64,000 nucleotides of DNA from Streptomyces sp. CA-278952 (GCF_028747205.1 NZ_CP112880.1:558001-622000), one strand, 5' to 3'; positions 7,791 through 16,639 are shown, counted from the first letter of the stretch. The notes: generated from the letters alone by a model not told the origin. Made by a program: numbers and translations.

Positions 7791-9341
7791 TCAGGGCTCC
7801 AGCAACGGCAGTCCGGCCGTACGCCACAGATCGCGGTAACCGTGCTCCCCCGCGGGTTCTTCCGCCGCCGTACGCCAGACCCGTACCGTCGCCCCGCTCC
7901 CGGCGGGCCCGTCGAGGGGCGGCCAGCCCGGATCGCCATGGGCGGCGAACCCGGCCCAGGCACGGGTCATGCGCCGGGAGAGTTCCTCGTCGGCCGGTCC
8001 GGGCGGGCCGCCGACGAGGAAGTGGACGCTCTCCTCGTGGAGGTTGCCGAAGGCGAACGGAATGTCCGCGCTGTGCCAGGCGCGCACCCGCCGCCCCGCG
8101 CGGTCCCGGCGGCGGTCGAAACGGGCGAGGAAGGCCCGGCCACCGGCCAGGGCGTGGGCCTCGGCGAGGCGGGCGCTGTACTCGGCGAACAGGAGGCCGG
8201 AAGAGAGGGTCAGGTAGACATCGAGGACCGGCGCGTCCGGCAGGAGCTCCCGGTGGCCCTCGACGAGCGACGGAGGAAGCCCGAAGTCGGCGGCGAAGAC
8301 GGCCAGTCGCTCCTCCGATGTGACCTTCGCGCTGCTGCCGACCGCGTCCAGGAGCCAGTACTCCTCCGTGGTGTGGCAGACCAGCAGCTCCACCACGCCG
8401 CCCGCTCCGGTCGCCAGTGCCTCCAGCGGGTCGGCGGTCAGGAGGACGCCGTCGGCGACCGGGCCGAAGATCGCCGGGTCGTAGTGGCGCCGCCCCGAGC
8501 CGGGGTCCTGTGCGTACCGCTCGCAGACCCGGTCCGTCGCGGCCACGAGGGCCTCGGGCGGGGCGGCGAGCAGCCCGGCACGTGTGGCGGGCACCCCGGC
8601 CGCCGCCGCGACCTCGGCGGTGGTGCGGGCCGCCTGCTCCACCGTGGCGAAGGCGTTGACGGCGCTGTGCAGGACGGCACGGCGGAACAGGCCGCGTGCC
8701 CGGTCGGCCACCGTCAGACAGGCAGCGGAGGTGGCGCCCGACGACTGTCCGGCCAGGGTGACCCGGTCGGGCGAGCCGCCGAACGCGGAAATGTTGTCCC
8801 GGACCCATTCCAGGGCGGCGATCTGGTCGAGGAGGCCCCGGTTGCCGGGGAAGGCCGTGGCGCCGCTGTCGAGCCCGGGCATGCCGCTGGGGGCGTCCGG
8901 AGGTTCCGGCACCTGGCCGAACCCCTCGAAGCCGAGGCGGCTGTTGAGGGTGACGACGACGAGCCCCCGGCCCGCCAGCGCGGTGCCGTCGAAGTCGGGC
9001 TGGGCCGAGGACCCGAAGACGTAGGCGCCGCCATGGATCCAGACCAGCACGGGCAGGTCGCCCGGCCCGTCGGCGGGCGTCCAGATGTTGAGCGTGAGGA
9101 TGTCCTCGTCACCGGGCGACCAACCCGGCGCGCCCGGCAGTTCGGCCGACTGGGGGGCCACCGGTCCGAAGGCGGTGCACTCCCGCACGCCGTCCCAGGG
9201 TTCCGCCGGCTGCGGCTCCCGGAACCGGCGGGCGCCGAACGGCGGTGCCGCGTAGGGGAGTCCGAGTACGGCGACGATGGCGTGGTCCCGGGCGGCGCGG
9301 CGCCCCCGTACCCTGCCGGACTTCGTCGTGAAGACGTCCAC
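7791..9341 (-). CDS. type-B carboxylesterase / lipase family protein
   Basis: 516 residues from a GTG at 9341 with GGGGGAG 8 bases upstream. It is an alpha/beta hydrolase of the type-B carboxylesterase family: oxyanion segment HGGAY (103-107), nucleophile elbow GQSSG with Ser200, EDILTLNIWTP, and the catalytic His in WHSADIPFAFG near the C-terminal third. There is no signal peptide, so it is probably cytoplasmic. Members hydrolyse short-chain esters, p-nitrobenzyl esters or xenobiotics. The enzyme ends 32 bp from the convergent ABC ATPase gene. Confidence 0.9.
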   Translation of the reverse strand: MDVFTTKSGRVRGRRAARDHAIVAVLGLPYAAPPFGARRFREPQPAEPWDGVRECTAFGPVAPQSAELPGAPGWSPGDEDILTLNIWTPADGPGDLPVLVWIHGGAYVFGSSAQPDFDGTALAGRGLVVVTLNSRLGFEGFGQVPEPPDAPSGMPGLDSGATAFPGNRGLLDQIAALEWVRDNISAFGGSPDRVTLAGQSSGATSAACLTVADRARGLFRRAVLHSAVNAFATVEQAARTTAEVAAAAGVPATRAGLLAAPPEALVAATDRVCERYAQDPGSGRRHYDPAIFGPVADGVLLTADPLEALATGAGGVVELLVCHTTEEYWLLDAVGSSAKVTSEERLAVFAADFGLPPSLVEGHRELLPDAPVLDVYLTLSSGLLFAEYSARLAEAHALAGGRAFLARFDRRRDRAGRRVRAWHSADIPFAFGNLHEESVHFLVGGPPGPADEELSRRMTRAWAGFAAHGDPGWPPLDGPAGSGATVRVWRTAAEEPAGEHGYRDLWRTAGLPLLEP

Positions 9342-9441
9342 GGCTCCCACTCCCCCGTTGCTGCCCCGTCCGGCGTTCGGCGCGGCCGGGTCAGCATGCC
9401 GGACCCCAGGCGCCACCACCACCGGATTGATCTCGGCCCCG

Positions 9442-9490
9442 TCTCCCGGTCTCCCGGTCTGCTGGCCTCCCGGTCTCCCGCGTCTCCCGC
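9442..9490. repeat. CTCCCGGT-type short repeats
   Basis: Pyrimidine-rich tract with repeated TCTCCCGGT/CTCCCG units in the 227-bp gap between the carboxylesterase start and the MurE-like stop. It could pair with itself only weakly. No function is suggested. Confidence 0.5.
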
Positions 9491-9568
9491 CCGCCTGCAC
9501 GTGTGTGCGCCTCTGCCCGCGTACGCGTCTGCTCGCCTGCGGCTCCGCCCGCGTGCGCGCCTGTCCGC

Positions 9569-11044
9569 CTATCCGGCGATCAGTTCGCGCACGGTGGCCA
9601 TGTCGCTGAACGGCAGCAGTTCGCCCCGGATGCTCTGGTGCGGTTCGCTGCCCTTGCCGGCGATGAGCACGATGTCCGCCGGCCCCGCCTCCGCGAGCGC
9701 CGCGGCGATGGCCAGGCGGCGGTCGGTGATCCGCTCGAACGGCGTTCCGGTCGACGCGATGCCGGGGGCGATCTCGTCGAGGATGGCCTCAGGGTCCTCG
9801 TAACGGGGATTGTCGGAGGTGAGGAAGCACAGGTCGGAGTGGGCGCCCGCGATGGCGCCCATCTCGGCGCGCTTGGTGGTGTCGCGGTCGCCGCCACAGC
9901 CGAAGACGGTGATGACGCGGGCCCGGGCGAAGCCCCGGATCGTGGTGAGGACCTTGCTGAGGGAGTCCGGCGAGTGGGCGTAGTCCACGATCACCGAGGC
10001 GCCGCCGGGGGTGTGGAGGCGTTCGAAACGGCCGGGGATCTGCGGCATCCGCTCCAGCGCGTCGACCAGCCCGGCCAGACCGTGGCCGAGGAGGTGGCAG
10101 GCCGCCACCGTGGCCAGCGCGTTGGAGACCGAGAACCGGCCTGGCGAGGGGATCGCCGCCGGGTACTTGCGGCCGCCGTGGTGCAGCGTGAACCGGGTGC
10201 CCGAGGCGTCCACGGTGAGATCGCTCGCGCGGTAGTCCGCGTCGCCGTCCAGCGCGTACGTGGTCACGGCGTCGGGCATCAGCTCCCGGATCCCGGCGCC
10301 CACCGGGTCGTCGGCGTTGACCACGGCGCGCCGGCACAGCCCCTGGAAGAGGCGGAGCTTGGCGTCCCGGTAGTTCTCCATGGTGCCGTGGTCGTCGAGG
10401 TGGTCCTGGGTCAGGTTCGTGAAGACGCCGACATCGATGAACGTACGGTCCAGCCGGTGCGTCAGCAGCCCCATCGAGGTGGCCTCCAGGACGACGCTGC
10501 CGGTGGCGCGGTCACGCATGTGCCCCAGCAGGTACTGCAGATCGGGCGATTCCGGCGTGGTGAGCACCGAGGGGGGCATCGGGATGGGCTCGTCCCCGAT
10601 GCGGCTGCCCGCAGTGCCGATCACCCCGACCCTGGCCCCCTCGGCGATCCGCAGCACCGACTCGGTCATGTACGAGACGGAGGTCTTGCCGTTGGTGCCG
10701 GTGATGGCGATCAGGTCCATCGCCCGGCCCGGTTCGCCGAAGTAGCGCGAGGCGAGGACCGCCGCGGCCCTGCGGACATCGGGGACGCGTACGGCGCACA
10801 CCTCGCCCAGTGCCGCGGGCAGCGGCGGCGCCTGTTCGTCGACGAGTACGGCGACAGCGCCGCGGGCGACCGCCGGGGCGACGGCTTCCGGGCCGCCTGC
10901 GGCGTGGCCGGGCACCGCGGCGTAGACGGAGCCGGGGGTGACCCGGTCCGCGTCGAACGTCGCTCCGGCGGTGACGTCCGTGTGGGCAGGGGTTCCCCGC
11001 AGCACGTGGTGGTCCTGCCCGGCCATGAGGTCGCTCAGCTTCAC
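9569..11044 (-). CDS. MurE-type UDP-MurNAc-tripeptide ligase (Mur ligase family), orphan copy
   Basis: 491 residues with the three Mur ligase domains. P-loop GTNGKTS is at 116-122, the carbamylated-lysine position K230 in RDAKLRLF, HSPDSL at 359-364, and DNPR at 412-415. DNPR is the signature of MurE enzymes that add a diaminopimelate residue rather than lysine. The reaction is ATP-dependent addition of the third peptide residue to UDP-MurNAc-L-Ala-D-Glu in the cytoplasm. No ftsI, murF, mraY or other dcw gene is nearby, so this is probably a second copy, not the housekeeping one. It may serve stress, sporulation or a dedicated peptide product (inference). Confidence 0.88.
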   Translation of the reverse strand: MKLSDLMAGQDHHVLRGTPAHTDVTAGATFDADRVTPGSVYAAVPGHAAGGPEAVAPAVARGAVAVLVDEQAPPLPAALGEVCAVRVPDVRRAAAVLASRYFGEPGRAMDLIAITGTNGKTSVSYMTESVLRIAEGARVGVIGTAGSRIGDEPIPMPPSVLTTPESPDLQYLLGHMRDRATGSVVLEATSMGLLTHRLDRTFIDVGVFTNLTQDHLDDHGTMENYRDAKLRLFQGLCRRAVVNADDPVGAGIRELMPDAVTTYALDGDADYRASDLTVDASGTRFTLHHGGRKYPAAIPSPGRFSVSNALATVAACHLLGHGLAGLVDALERMPQIPGRFERLHTPGGASVIVDYAHSPDSLSKVLTTIRGFARARVITVFGCGGDRDTTKRAEMGAIAGAHSDLCFLTSDNPRYEDPEAILDEIAPGIASTGTPFERITDRRLAIAAALAEAGPADIVLIAGKGSEPHQSIRGELLPFSDMATVRELIAG

Positions 11045-11210
11045 GATGATCCCTTCGAGTGCGGCGCCGTCCGGCTGGTGCGGCCGTCGCCGGGAAGCGG
11101 CACGGGCGGGTGCGCCGTGGGCCGCGTGGTGCTGTGGAGCCGCTCGTGACTCTCGCGTCCGGCGAGCGCCGGAGGCGACGGTCAGCTCCGGCGCTCAGCG
11201 GGCCGGAGTT

Positions 11211-11285
11211 GTGGTGAGGTGGTGGGGGGCGTAGCTGTGGCGGTGAGGTGGTGGGGGGGGCGCTGCTGTGGCGGTGCGGTGGTGT
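11211..11285. repeat. imperfect G-rich tandem repeat (~26-31 bp unit)
   Basis: Three diverged copies, each beginning GTGGYGGTGAGGTGGTG or GTGGTGAGGTGGTG and running into G6-8 tracts. The run of GG/GGG blocks could form a G-quadruplex on the plus strand. It lies about 170-240 bp upstream of the MurE-like start. Confidence 0.6.
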
Positions 11286-11725
11286 GCTGGTGTGGGTGAG
11301 GAGGCGGCGGGCCGGGGCGGTCACGCCGGGGGCCGGGGGGCGCCGGATGCTGCTGTCGGGAACCGCCGCGTGGACCGCTAGCCGTGGCCGTGCAGTGCGG
11401 TACGGCCCGTTCCGGGCGCCGCGTCCGCGGGCGCCGGGGGCACAGCCGCGCGGATGGCGGCCGGGGGCAGCGCGGAGGCGGCCCGGTGCGGGCGTGTCCT
11501 CGGTTCGGCGCTGGGTCCCATGGGCCGAGTGTACGTGCGGTGGGAAGGGCCCCGGTCCGCCGCCGGGGCCCTGTCGGCCGGGGACGGCCGGGGGCGGGCC
11601 CCGGGTGGGGCCCGTCCCCGGACGCGCGGCGAACGGGCCGCGACCTGCGCAAGGACCGGTCCGTGTGGCCCGTCCCCGGCCCCGGAATCCGATCTTCCCT
11701 TTGCGGCCGGAGCGGGACCGGAGTG

Positions 11726-11751
11726 GAATTGCGTACAGGGGACAGTGGTAT
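11726..11751 (+). promoter_or_regulatory. possible SigB-type promoter for DUF5709 gene
   Basis: GAAT, a 16-bp spacer, then TGGTAT: one mismatch from the GNNT-N14-16-GGGTAT pattern. It would start transcription about 20 bases before the ATG at 11779. Weak on its own. Confidence 0.3.
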
Positions 11752-11778
11752 TCGTACTCCCGGAGGGAAGGACGCGCC

Positions 11779-12312
11779 ATGAGCGAAACCGACTGGGGGG
11801 ACGACGTCTACCAGCCCCAGGAACCCGAGGCTTCCGACCCCGGCGAACAGCTCGACGCCGGGGACACACTTATGGACCCGTCCGGCACCGGCGACCCGCT
11901 GGACGAGGGCTACGCTCCGCCGGACCGCCCCTGGGTCGTCGACGGCCTCGGCACCACGGCCGACGAGCGGCGCACCGGCGAGTCCCTCGAAGCCCGGCTG
12001 ACCAGGGAAGTGCCCGAGCCGGACGGTACCGCCGGCGACGGCGTGGGCGATCTGGTGGACGGCGACGGCGAGCCGTGGGACGACGAGGTCGGCGTCGCCC
12101 GCGCCGGACGGCTGACCCAGCAGGCGGACGGAAGTGTCCCGGCCACCCTCACCGCCAGCGACGTGGGCATCGACGGGGCTGCGGCGTCGGCCGAGGAGGC
12201 CGCGATGCACGTGATCCCCGAGCCGGGGGACGACGCCGCTCTCCTGGAGGCCGGCCCGGCGCCCGGAACCGGCCCCTCCACCAGTGGCGGGGCCGCCTCG
12301 CCCTCGCCGTGA
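11779..12312 (+). CDS. DUF5709 family protein, copy 1
   Basis: 177 residues, strongly acidic and low in hydrophobic residues. Characteristic blocks are DDVYQPQEPE near the start, LDEGYAPPDRPWVV, GESLEARL, GDLVDGDGEPWDDE, and ASDVGIDGAAASAEEAAMHV near the end. The strong ribosome site GGAGGGAAGGA precedes the ATG. The family is actinobacterial with no known biochemical role, and its composition suggests a soluble, partly disordered protein. A second member is at 18182-18655 beside another stress-type gene. Confidence 0.88.
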   Translation: MSETDWGDDVYQPQEPEASDPGEQLDAGDTLMDPSGTGDPLDEGYAPPDRPWVVDGLGTTADERRTGESLEARLTREVPEPDGTAGDGVGDLVDGDGEPWDDEVGVARAGRLTQQADGSVPATLTASDVGIDGAAASAEEAAMHVIPEPGDDAALLEAGPAPGTGPSTSGGAASPSP

Positions 12313-12644
12313 GCGGCCCGTCGGCGAGCGCCCGCCCCTGAACGCGGCTGTCCCCGGGCCCGTACTCCCCTGCCCGAAGCACACCACGCACCGCCGAACG
12401 CACCACGCGCCTCCGAACGCACGGAGCACGGACGCACGGACGCACGGAACGCACGGAACGCGCCGAAGCGCCTTCCCCCGGTCCGCGCCCCGGCGCGGAC
12501 CCCCGGCCGGGCGCTCCCGGCGTGCGGTCGGGGACGGGACGTGGGTTAGTGGCTGCGAGCCCTGTTCACCGTGGTCCGCGACCGCCGACCGTCCGCCACC
12601 GGCGATCCACCGCCATCCGTACACCGTCGTAGTGGAGTGCGCGC
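12313..12644. other. 332-bp gap with CACGGACG/CACGGAACG tandem repeats
   Basis: No gene seen. Bases 12414-12462 are a run of short direct repeats (CACGGACG twice, then GCACGGAAC twice), possibly strand-slippage products. The rest should hold the promoter of the DyP-encapsulin operon, but I could not identify a convincing one. Confidence 0.55.
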
Positions 12645-13718
12645 ATGCCCGACGCCGTCCCCGACCCCGTCTCCGTCCAGCCCGTCGTGGCTCCGTTGAC
12701 CAGCGCGGCGCTGTTCCTGGTCGGCACGATCGAGCCGGGCGGCGAAAGCGCGGTACGGGACATGCTGCCGGATCTCGCGGCCGCCGCCCGGTCGCTCGGC
12801 TTCCGCTACCCGGACGCCGGTCTCGCCTGTGTCGCGGGCTTCGGCTCCAGCGCCTGGGACCGGCTGTTCGCCGGGCCGCGCCCGGCTCACCTCCACCCGT
12901 TCCCGGAGCTGCGAGGCCCTCTTCACCATGCCCCGGCGACCCCCGGGGACGTACTGCTGCACATCCGGGCCGAGCGGATGGACGTCTGCTACGCGTGGGC
13001 GGCCCAGCTGCTCGACAAGCTCGGCGGAGCGCTGCGGATCGTGGACGAGACGCACGGCTTCCGCTACCTGGACCACCGGGACCTGCTCGGCTTCGTGGAC
13101 GGTACGGAGAACCCGGTGGGCGACGACGCCCGCTCGGCGGCGCTCGTCGGGGCGGAGGACGACCCGGAGTTCGAGGGCGGCAGCTACGTCGTCGTACAGA
13201 AGTACCTGCACGACCTGACGTCCTGGAACGCGCTCTCCGTGGAGGAACAGGAACGCGTCATCGGCCGCACCAAGTTGGACGACGTGGAGTTCCCCGACGA
13301 CGAGAAACCCGCCGACTCCCACCTCGCGCTCAACACGATCACCGACCCGGACGGCACCGAACGGGACATCCTGCGGGCGAACATGCCGTTCGGCAGCTTC
13401 GGGAAGGGCGAGTTCGGTACGTACTTCATCGGGTACGCCGCCGATCCCGACGTGACCGAGCGGATGCTCCGCAACATGTTCCTCGGCGATCCGCCCGGGG
13501 CGCACGACCGCATCCTCGACTTCTCCACGGCGGTCACCGGTTCCCTCTTCTTCGCCCCCCGCGCCGACTTCCTCGACGCTCCGCCGCCCCCGCCCGTTCT
13601 GACCCGCGCCGGGGACCGGCCGGAACCGGTGCCCGCACCGGTCCGGCAGGAGTCTCTCGCGGCCGGGGCGGACCACGGTTCGCTGCGCATCGGCAGCCTG
13701 CAAGAAAGCGCCCAGTGA
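12645..13718 (+). CDS. Dyp-type peroxidase, encapsulin cargo
   Basis: 357 residues, a B-type dye-decolorizing heme peroxidase. The GxxDGxxN motif is GFVDGTEN with catalytic D152. The heme-ligand candidate H226 (DSHLALN) and distal R244/N246 (ILRAN) fall at nearly the same numbers as in Rhodococcus DypB. It uses H2O2 to oxidise bulky substrates. After a Pro-rich linker (313-333) it ends in GSLRIGSL (345-352), which matches the conserved cargo-loading peptide that binds the inner wall of encapsulin shells. Its stop codon overlaps the ATG of the encapsulin gene, so the two are translationally coupled. Confidence 0.95.
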   Translation: MPDAVPDPVSVQPVVAPLTSAALFLVGTIEPGGESAVRDMLPDLAAAARSLGFRYPDAGLACVAGFGSSAWDRLFAGPRPAHLHPFPELRGPLHHAPATPGDVLLHIRAERMDVCYAWAAQLLDKLGGALRIVDETHGFRYLDHRDLLGFVDGTENPVGDDARSAALVGAEDDPEFEGGSYVVVQKYLHDLTSWNALSVEEQERVIGRTKLDDVEFPDDEKPADSHLALNTITDPDGTERDILRANMPFGSFGKGEFGTYFIGYAADPDVTERMLRNMFLGDPPGAHDRILDFSTAVTGSLFFAPRADFLDAPPPPPVLTRAGDRPEPVPAPVRQESLAAGADHGSLRIGSLQESAQ

Positions 13719-14515
13719 TGAACAACCTGCACCGCGAGCTCGCGCCGGTCACCCCGTCCGCCTGGGACGAGATCGAGGAGGAGGCCCGGCGTACCTTCCG
13801 CCGCCATGTCGCCGGCCGCCGTGTCGTGGACGTGTCCGATCCGGACGGTCCGACGCTGGCCGCCGTCGGCGACGGCCATCTGACCGATATCGATCCGCCC
13901 ACCCCGGACGTGGTGGCCCGGGCCCGGACATCGATGCCGGTCATCGAGTGGCGGGTGCCGTTCACGGTGGCCCGCCGGGCCGTGGACGACGTGGAGCGCG
14001 GCTCGGCCGACAGCGACTGGCAGCCCGTCAAGGACGCGGCACGCACCTGCGCGTTCGCCGAGGACATGGCGATCATCGACGGATACGGGGCGGCCGGGAT
14101 CACCGGCCTGCGGGACGGCTCGTCCCACGATCCCCTCCCGCTGCCCGCCGACGCGCGGGACTATCCGGTGGCGGTCAGCCAGGCCGTGACGCGGCTGCGG
14201 CTGGCCGGTGTGGACGGACCGTACCGGCTGCTGCTCGGTGCGGACGCGTTCACCGAGGCCGCCGAGACCTCCGACCACGGATATCCGGTCAAGACACACC
14301 TGAGCCGCCTGGTGGACGACGAGATCCTGTGGGCGCCCGCGGTCAAGGGCGGGGTGCTCCTGTCCACCCGGGGCGGAGACTTCGAGCTCTGTCTCGGTCA
14401 GGACCTGTCGATCGGCTACGCGGACCACGACGCCACGAGCATCCACCTCTACTTCCAGCAGGCCTTCACCTTCCGGATGCTGACACCGGAGGCCGTGGTC
14501 GGCCTGATCGCCTGA
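13718..14515 (+). CDS. family 1 encapsulin nanocompartment shell protein
   Basis: 265 residues, the standard length for linocin M18-like, HK97-fold encapsulins. Recognisable blocks are NNLHRELAPVTPSAWDEIEE at the N-terminus (the arm that binds cargo), RTFRRHVAGRRVVDV, PFTVARRAVDDVERG, EDMAIIDGYGAAGITG and the C-terminal IGYADHDATSIHLYFQQAFT. Such proteins self-assemble into about 24-nm icosahedral shells in the cytoplasm. The start overlaps the stop of the DyP gene (TGATG), and the upstream gene carries the matching targeting tail. The pair therefore encodes a peroxidase-loaded nanocompartment. Confidence 0.95.
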   Translation: MNNLHRELAPVTPSAWDEIEEEARRTFRRHVAGRRVVDVSDPDGPTLAAVGDGHLTDIDPPTPDVVARARTSMPVIEWRVPFTVARRAVDDVERGSADSDWQPVKDAARTCAFAEDMAIIDGYGAAGITGLRDGSSHDPLPLPADARDYPVAVSQAVTRLRLAGVDGPYRLLLGADAFTEAAETSDHGYPVKTHLSRLVDDEILWAPAVKGGVLLSTRGGDFELCLGQDLSIGYADHDATSIHLYFQQAFTFRMLTPEAVVGLIA

Positions 14516-14606
14516 AACCCGGGGGCGCTCACCGGCGCGTGCCCGGGCGACCGAGCGCCCCCGTTCCGCCGAAGACCTGGGGGCAGCCATCAGGGACTCT
14601 GGCCGT

Positions 14607-15986
14607 ATGACGCAGACGACTCCCGCGCACCACGAGGGCGGCACGACAGCGCCGACCGCCCGCTTCGACGCCGTCGTCCGGGCGGCCGTCGGACAGGGGC
14701 TGCTGGGCGAGGGCCGCCCGGTCGCCGGTTTCATCGACACGGAGGGCGTGCGCGCCTCCGTCGACGACCTGCACGAGGCCTTCGCCGCCACACCCGAGGT
14801 ACTGCACACCTTCGCGGCCAAGGCCTGCTCCCTCGTCCCGGTACTGCGGCTGCTCGCCGACCGCGGCATGGGGTGCGAGGTGGCGAGCCCCGGTGAACTG
14901 CGACTGGCCGTGGAGGCCGGGTTCGCCGCGTCCCGCGTCGTCCTGGACTCCCCCGCCAAGACCCGGGAGGAGATCCGGCTGGCGCTCGCGCTCGGCGTCG
15001 CCGTCAACGCCGACAGCCTCGACGAACTGCGCCGCATCGACGCCCTTCGCAACCCGGCCACCGCCTCGGTCCTCGGACTGCGGGTCAACCCTCAGGTGGG
15101 CGGTGGCTCCATCGGGCCGATGAGCACGGCGACCGACACCTCGAAGTTCGGGGTCGCGCTCCGCGACCCGGGGGCCCGCGAGGCGATCGTGGGGGCCTTC
15201 CGGCAGCGACCGTGGCTGACCCGGCTGCACGCCCATGTGGGCTCCCAGGGCTGCCCGTTGGAGCTGATCGCGGACGGGGTGGCACGGACGTACGAGCTGG
15301 CCGAGGAGATCAACGCGACGCTGGGCGTCCGACAGGTCACCAGCCTGGACATCGGCGGCGGACTTCCGGTCAACTTCGCCGACGAGACCGTACGCCCCAG
15401 CTACGCGGACTACGTGGCAACGCTGACGGCGGCCGCCCCCGGCCTCTTCTCGGGCCGCTACTCCCTGGTCACGGAGTTCGGCCGGTCGCTGCTGGCGAAG
15501 AACGGGTTCATCGGGGCCCGGGTGGAGTACACGAAGGATGCCGGGGGCCGCCGGATCGCGCTCACCCACGCGGGAGCGCAGACCGCCACCCGTACCGTCC
15601 TCATGCCCGACGCCTGGCCGTTGCGGATCGGGGCGTTCGGCCCGGACGGCACGCCCAAGGGCGGCCCGCCGCTGGCGCAGGACATCGCGGGACCGTGCTG
15701 CTTCGCGGGGGACGTGGTGGCGTACGGCCGGGAGCTGCCGGAGCTGGCCGAGGACGATGTGGTCGTGCTGTACGACACGGGGGCGTACTACTTCTCCACC
15801 CCGTGGGCGTACAACAGTCTGCCCCGCCCCGCGGTGTACGGCTTCCGGGCGGCGGGGCTGAAGGACGGCTCGGGTCACGACGGACAGGTGACGTTCGTGA
15901 CGGTGCGGGACGCGCAGTCGCTGGACGACATCGCGGCGGAGAGCGGTCTCGCGCACGCGGACGCGCTGATCGAACGGGCCGATTGA
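14607..15986 (+). CDS. type III PLP-dependent decarboxylase, LysA-like
   Basis: 459 residues of the alanine-racemase-fold decarboxylase group. The PLP lysine is K72 in FAAKAC, followed by DRGMGCEVASPGEL, the glycine-rich phosphate loop DIGGGLPVNF, and the substrate-side C-terminal GPCCFAGDVV and YDTGAYYFSTPWAYNS. The family decarboxylates meso-diaminopimelate, ornithine/lysine or carboxynorspermidine. GPxCxxxDV is the DapDC pattern, but the gene is far from thrA/hom, and the motif FAAKAC differs from the usual YAxKAN. It is probably a paralogue with another substrate. A strong hairpin follows at 16027. Confidence 0.85.
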   Translation: MTQTTPAHHEGGTTAPTARFDAVVRAAVGQGLLGEGRPVAGFIDTEGVRASVDDLHEAFAATPEVLHTFAAKACSLVPVLRLLADRGMGCEVASPGELRLAVEAGFAASRVVLDSPAKTREEIRLALALGVAVNADSLDELRRIDALRNPATASVLGLRVNPQVGGGSIGPMSTATDTSKFGVALRDPGAREAIVGAFRQRPWLTRLHAHVGSQGCPLELIADGVARTYELAEEINATLGVRQVTSLDIGGGLPVNFADETVRPSYADYVATLTAAAPGLFSGRYSLVTEFGRSLLAKNGFIGARVEYTKDAGGRRIALTHAGAQTATRTVLMPDAWPLRIGAFGPDGTPKGGPPLAQDIAGPCCFAGDVVAYGRELPELAEDDVVVLYDTGAYYFSTPWAYNSLPRPAVYGFRAAGLKDGSGHDGQVTFVTVRDAQSLDDIAAESGLAHADALIERAD

Positions 15987-16026
15987 GCGGGCTGGCTGAT
16001 GTAAGGGGCGGAGCCGGCACGGCCGA

Positions 16027-16082
16027 GGCCGGCCGGCCGTTCCGTCCTGGCCGGACGGCCAGGACGGAACGGCCGGCCGGCC
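16027..16082. terminator. perfect 26-bp inverted repeat, bidirectional terminator
   Basis: Arms 16027-16052 and 16057-16082 pair without mismatch around GGAC. It lies between the convergent LysA-like and Pro-rich genes and is the strongest hairpin I found in the window. There is no U-tract. Confidence 0.8.
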
Positions 16083-16087
16083 ACCGG

Positions 16088-16300
16088 TCACGTCCCGGCG
16101 GGCTGCGGCTCGGGCTCCGGATCCGGTACGGGGTCCGGGCCGGGGGCGGGCGGCTGCGGGATGGGGTCCGGCGCGGGTCCGGGTGGCACGGGCCCGGGGC
16201 CCGGCGGCACGGGCGGCGGGCTGGGCACCGGAGTGGGCGGGCCCGGTACGGGCGGAGGCGTCGGCGAGGGCGGTACGGGGTCGGGGTACGGGTGGGTCAT
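16088..16300 (-). CDS. proline-rich small protein
   Basis: 70 residues, over 40 percent proline, beginning MTHPYPDPVPPSPTPPP and made of short PxP repeats with Asp/Glu near the end (DPEPEPQPAGT). GGAGG lies 6 bases before the ATG. It has no signal peptide, Cys or hydrophobic segment and would be an extended polyproline-II-like chain. Similar short Pro-rich proteins are common in streptomycetes without known function. It faces the LysA-like gene across a strong hairpin. Confidence 0.65.
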   Translation of the reverse strand: MTHPYPDPVPPSPTPPPVPGPPTPVPSPPPVPPGPGPVPPGPAPDPIPQPPAPGPDPVPDPEPEPQPAGT

Positions 16301-16639
16301 CGCGATCCTCCACAACGGCACGAAAGGGACAGATGGAGCTTTCCTCCACCGTCTCCCGGAGCGGCTGCCCGCGCCTGCCGAGTCCACACATACGCCCGGC
16401 GGCAGCGGCGTGGGCCGGCGCGTGCCGGATCGCCCCGAGTGGGCAGGACTCCGGCAAGCTGCCCGGACCTGGCTGGACCCGTCCGGATCCGCGACGGGCG
16501 CCATCGACGCGCAAGGTGTCCCGCATGCCCCTGCCCAGCGTTCTCGACTTACCGCGTGACGGGAAGCCTGGTGAGCGGCGGTCGGAGAACCGCTCCGACC
16601 GTCGCCCACCCCACCCGCGCCGGTTCCAGTGATCAGCTC
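16301..16639. other. 339-bp gap, nothing recognised
   Basis: Region between two minus-strand genes. It should hold the promoter of the Pro-rich gene. I see no reading frame with Streptomyces-like codon use and no clear hairpin or operator. Confidence 0.5.

Larger units (their letters stand above)
11045..11778. other. 734-bp gene-free region with G-rich repeats
   Basis: I see no credible gene on either strand here. It holds the upstream regions of the divergent MurE-like (minus) and DUF5709 (plus) genes, a G-rich imperfect tandem repeat (11211-11285), and several GC hairpins (for example around 11156-11175). Confidence 0.6.
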
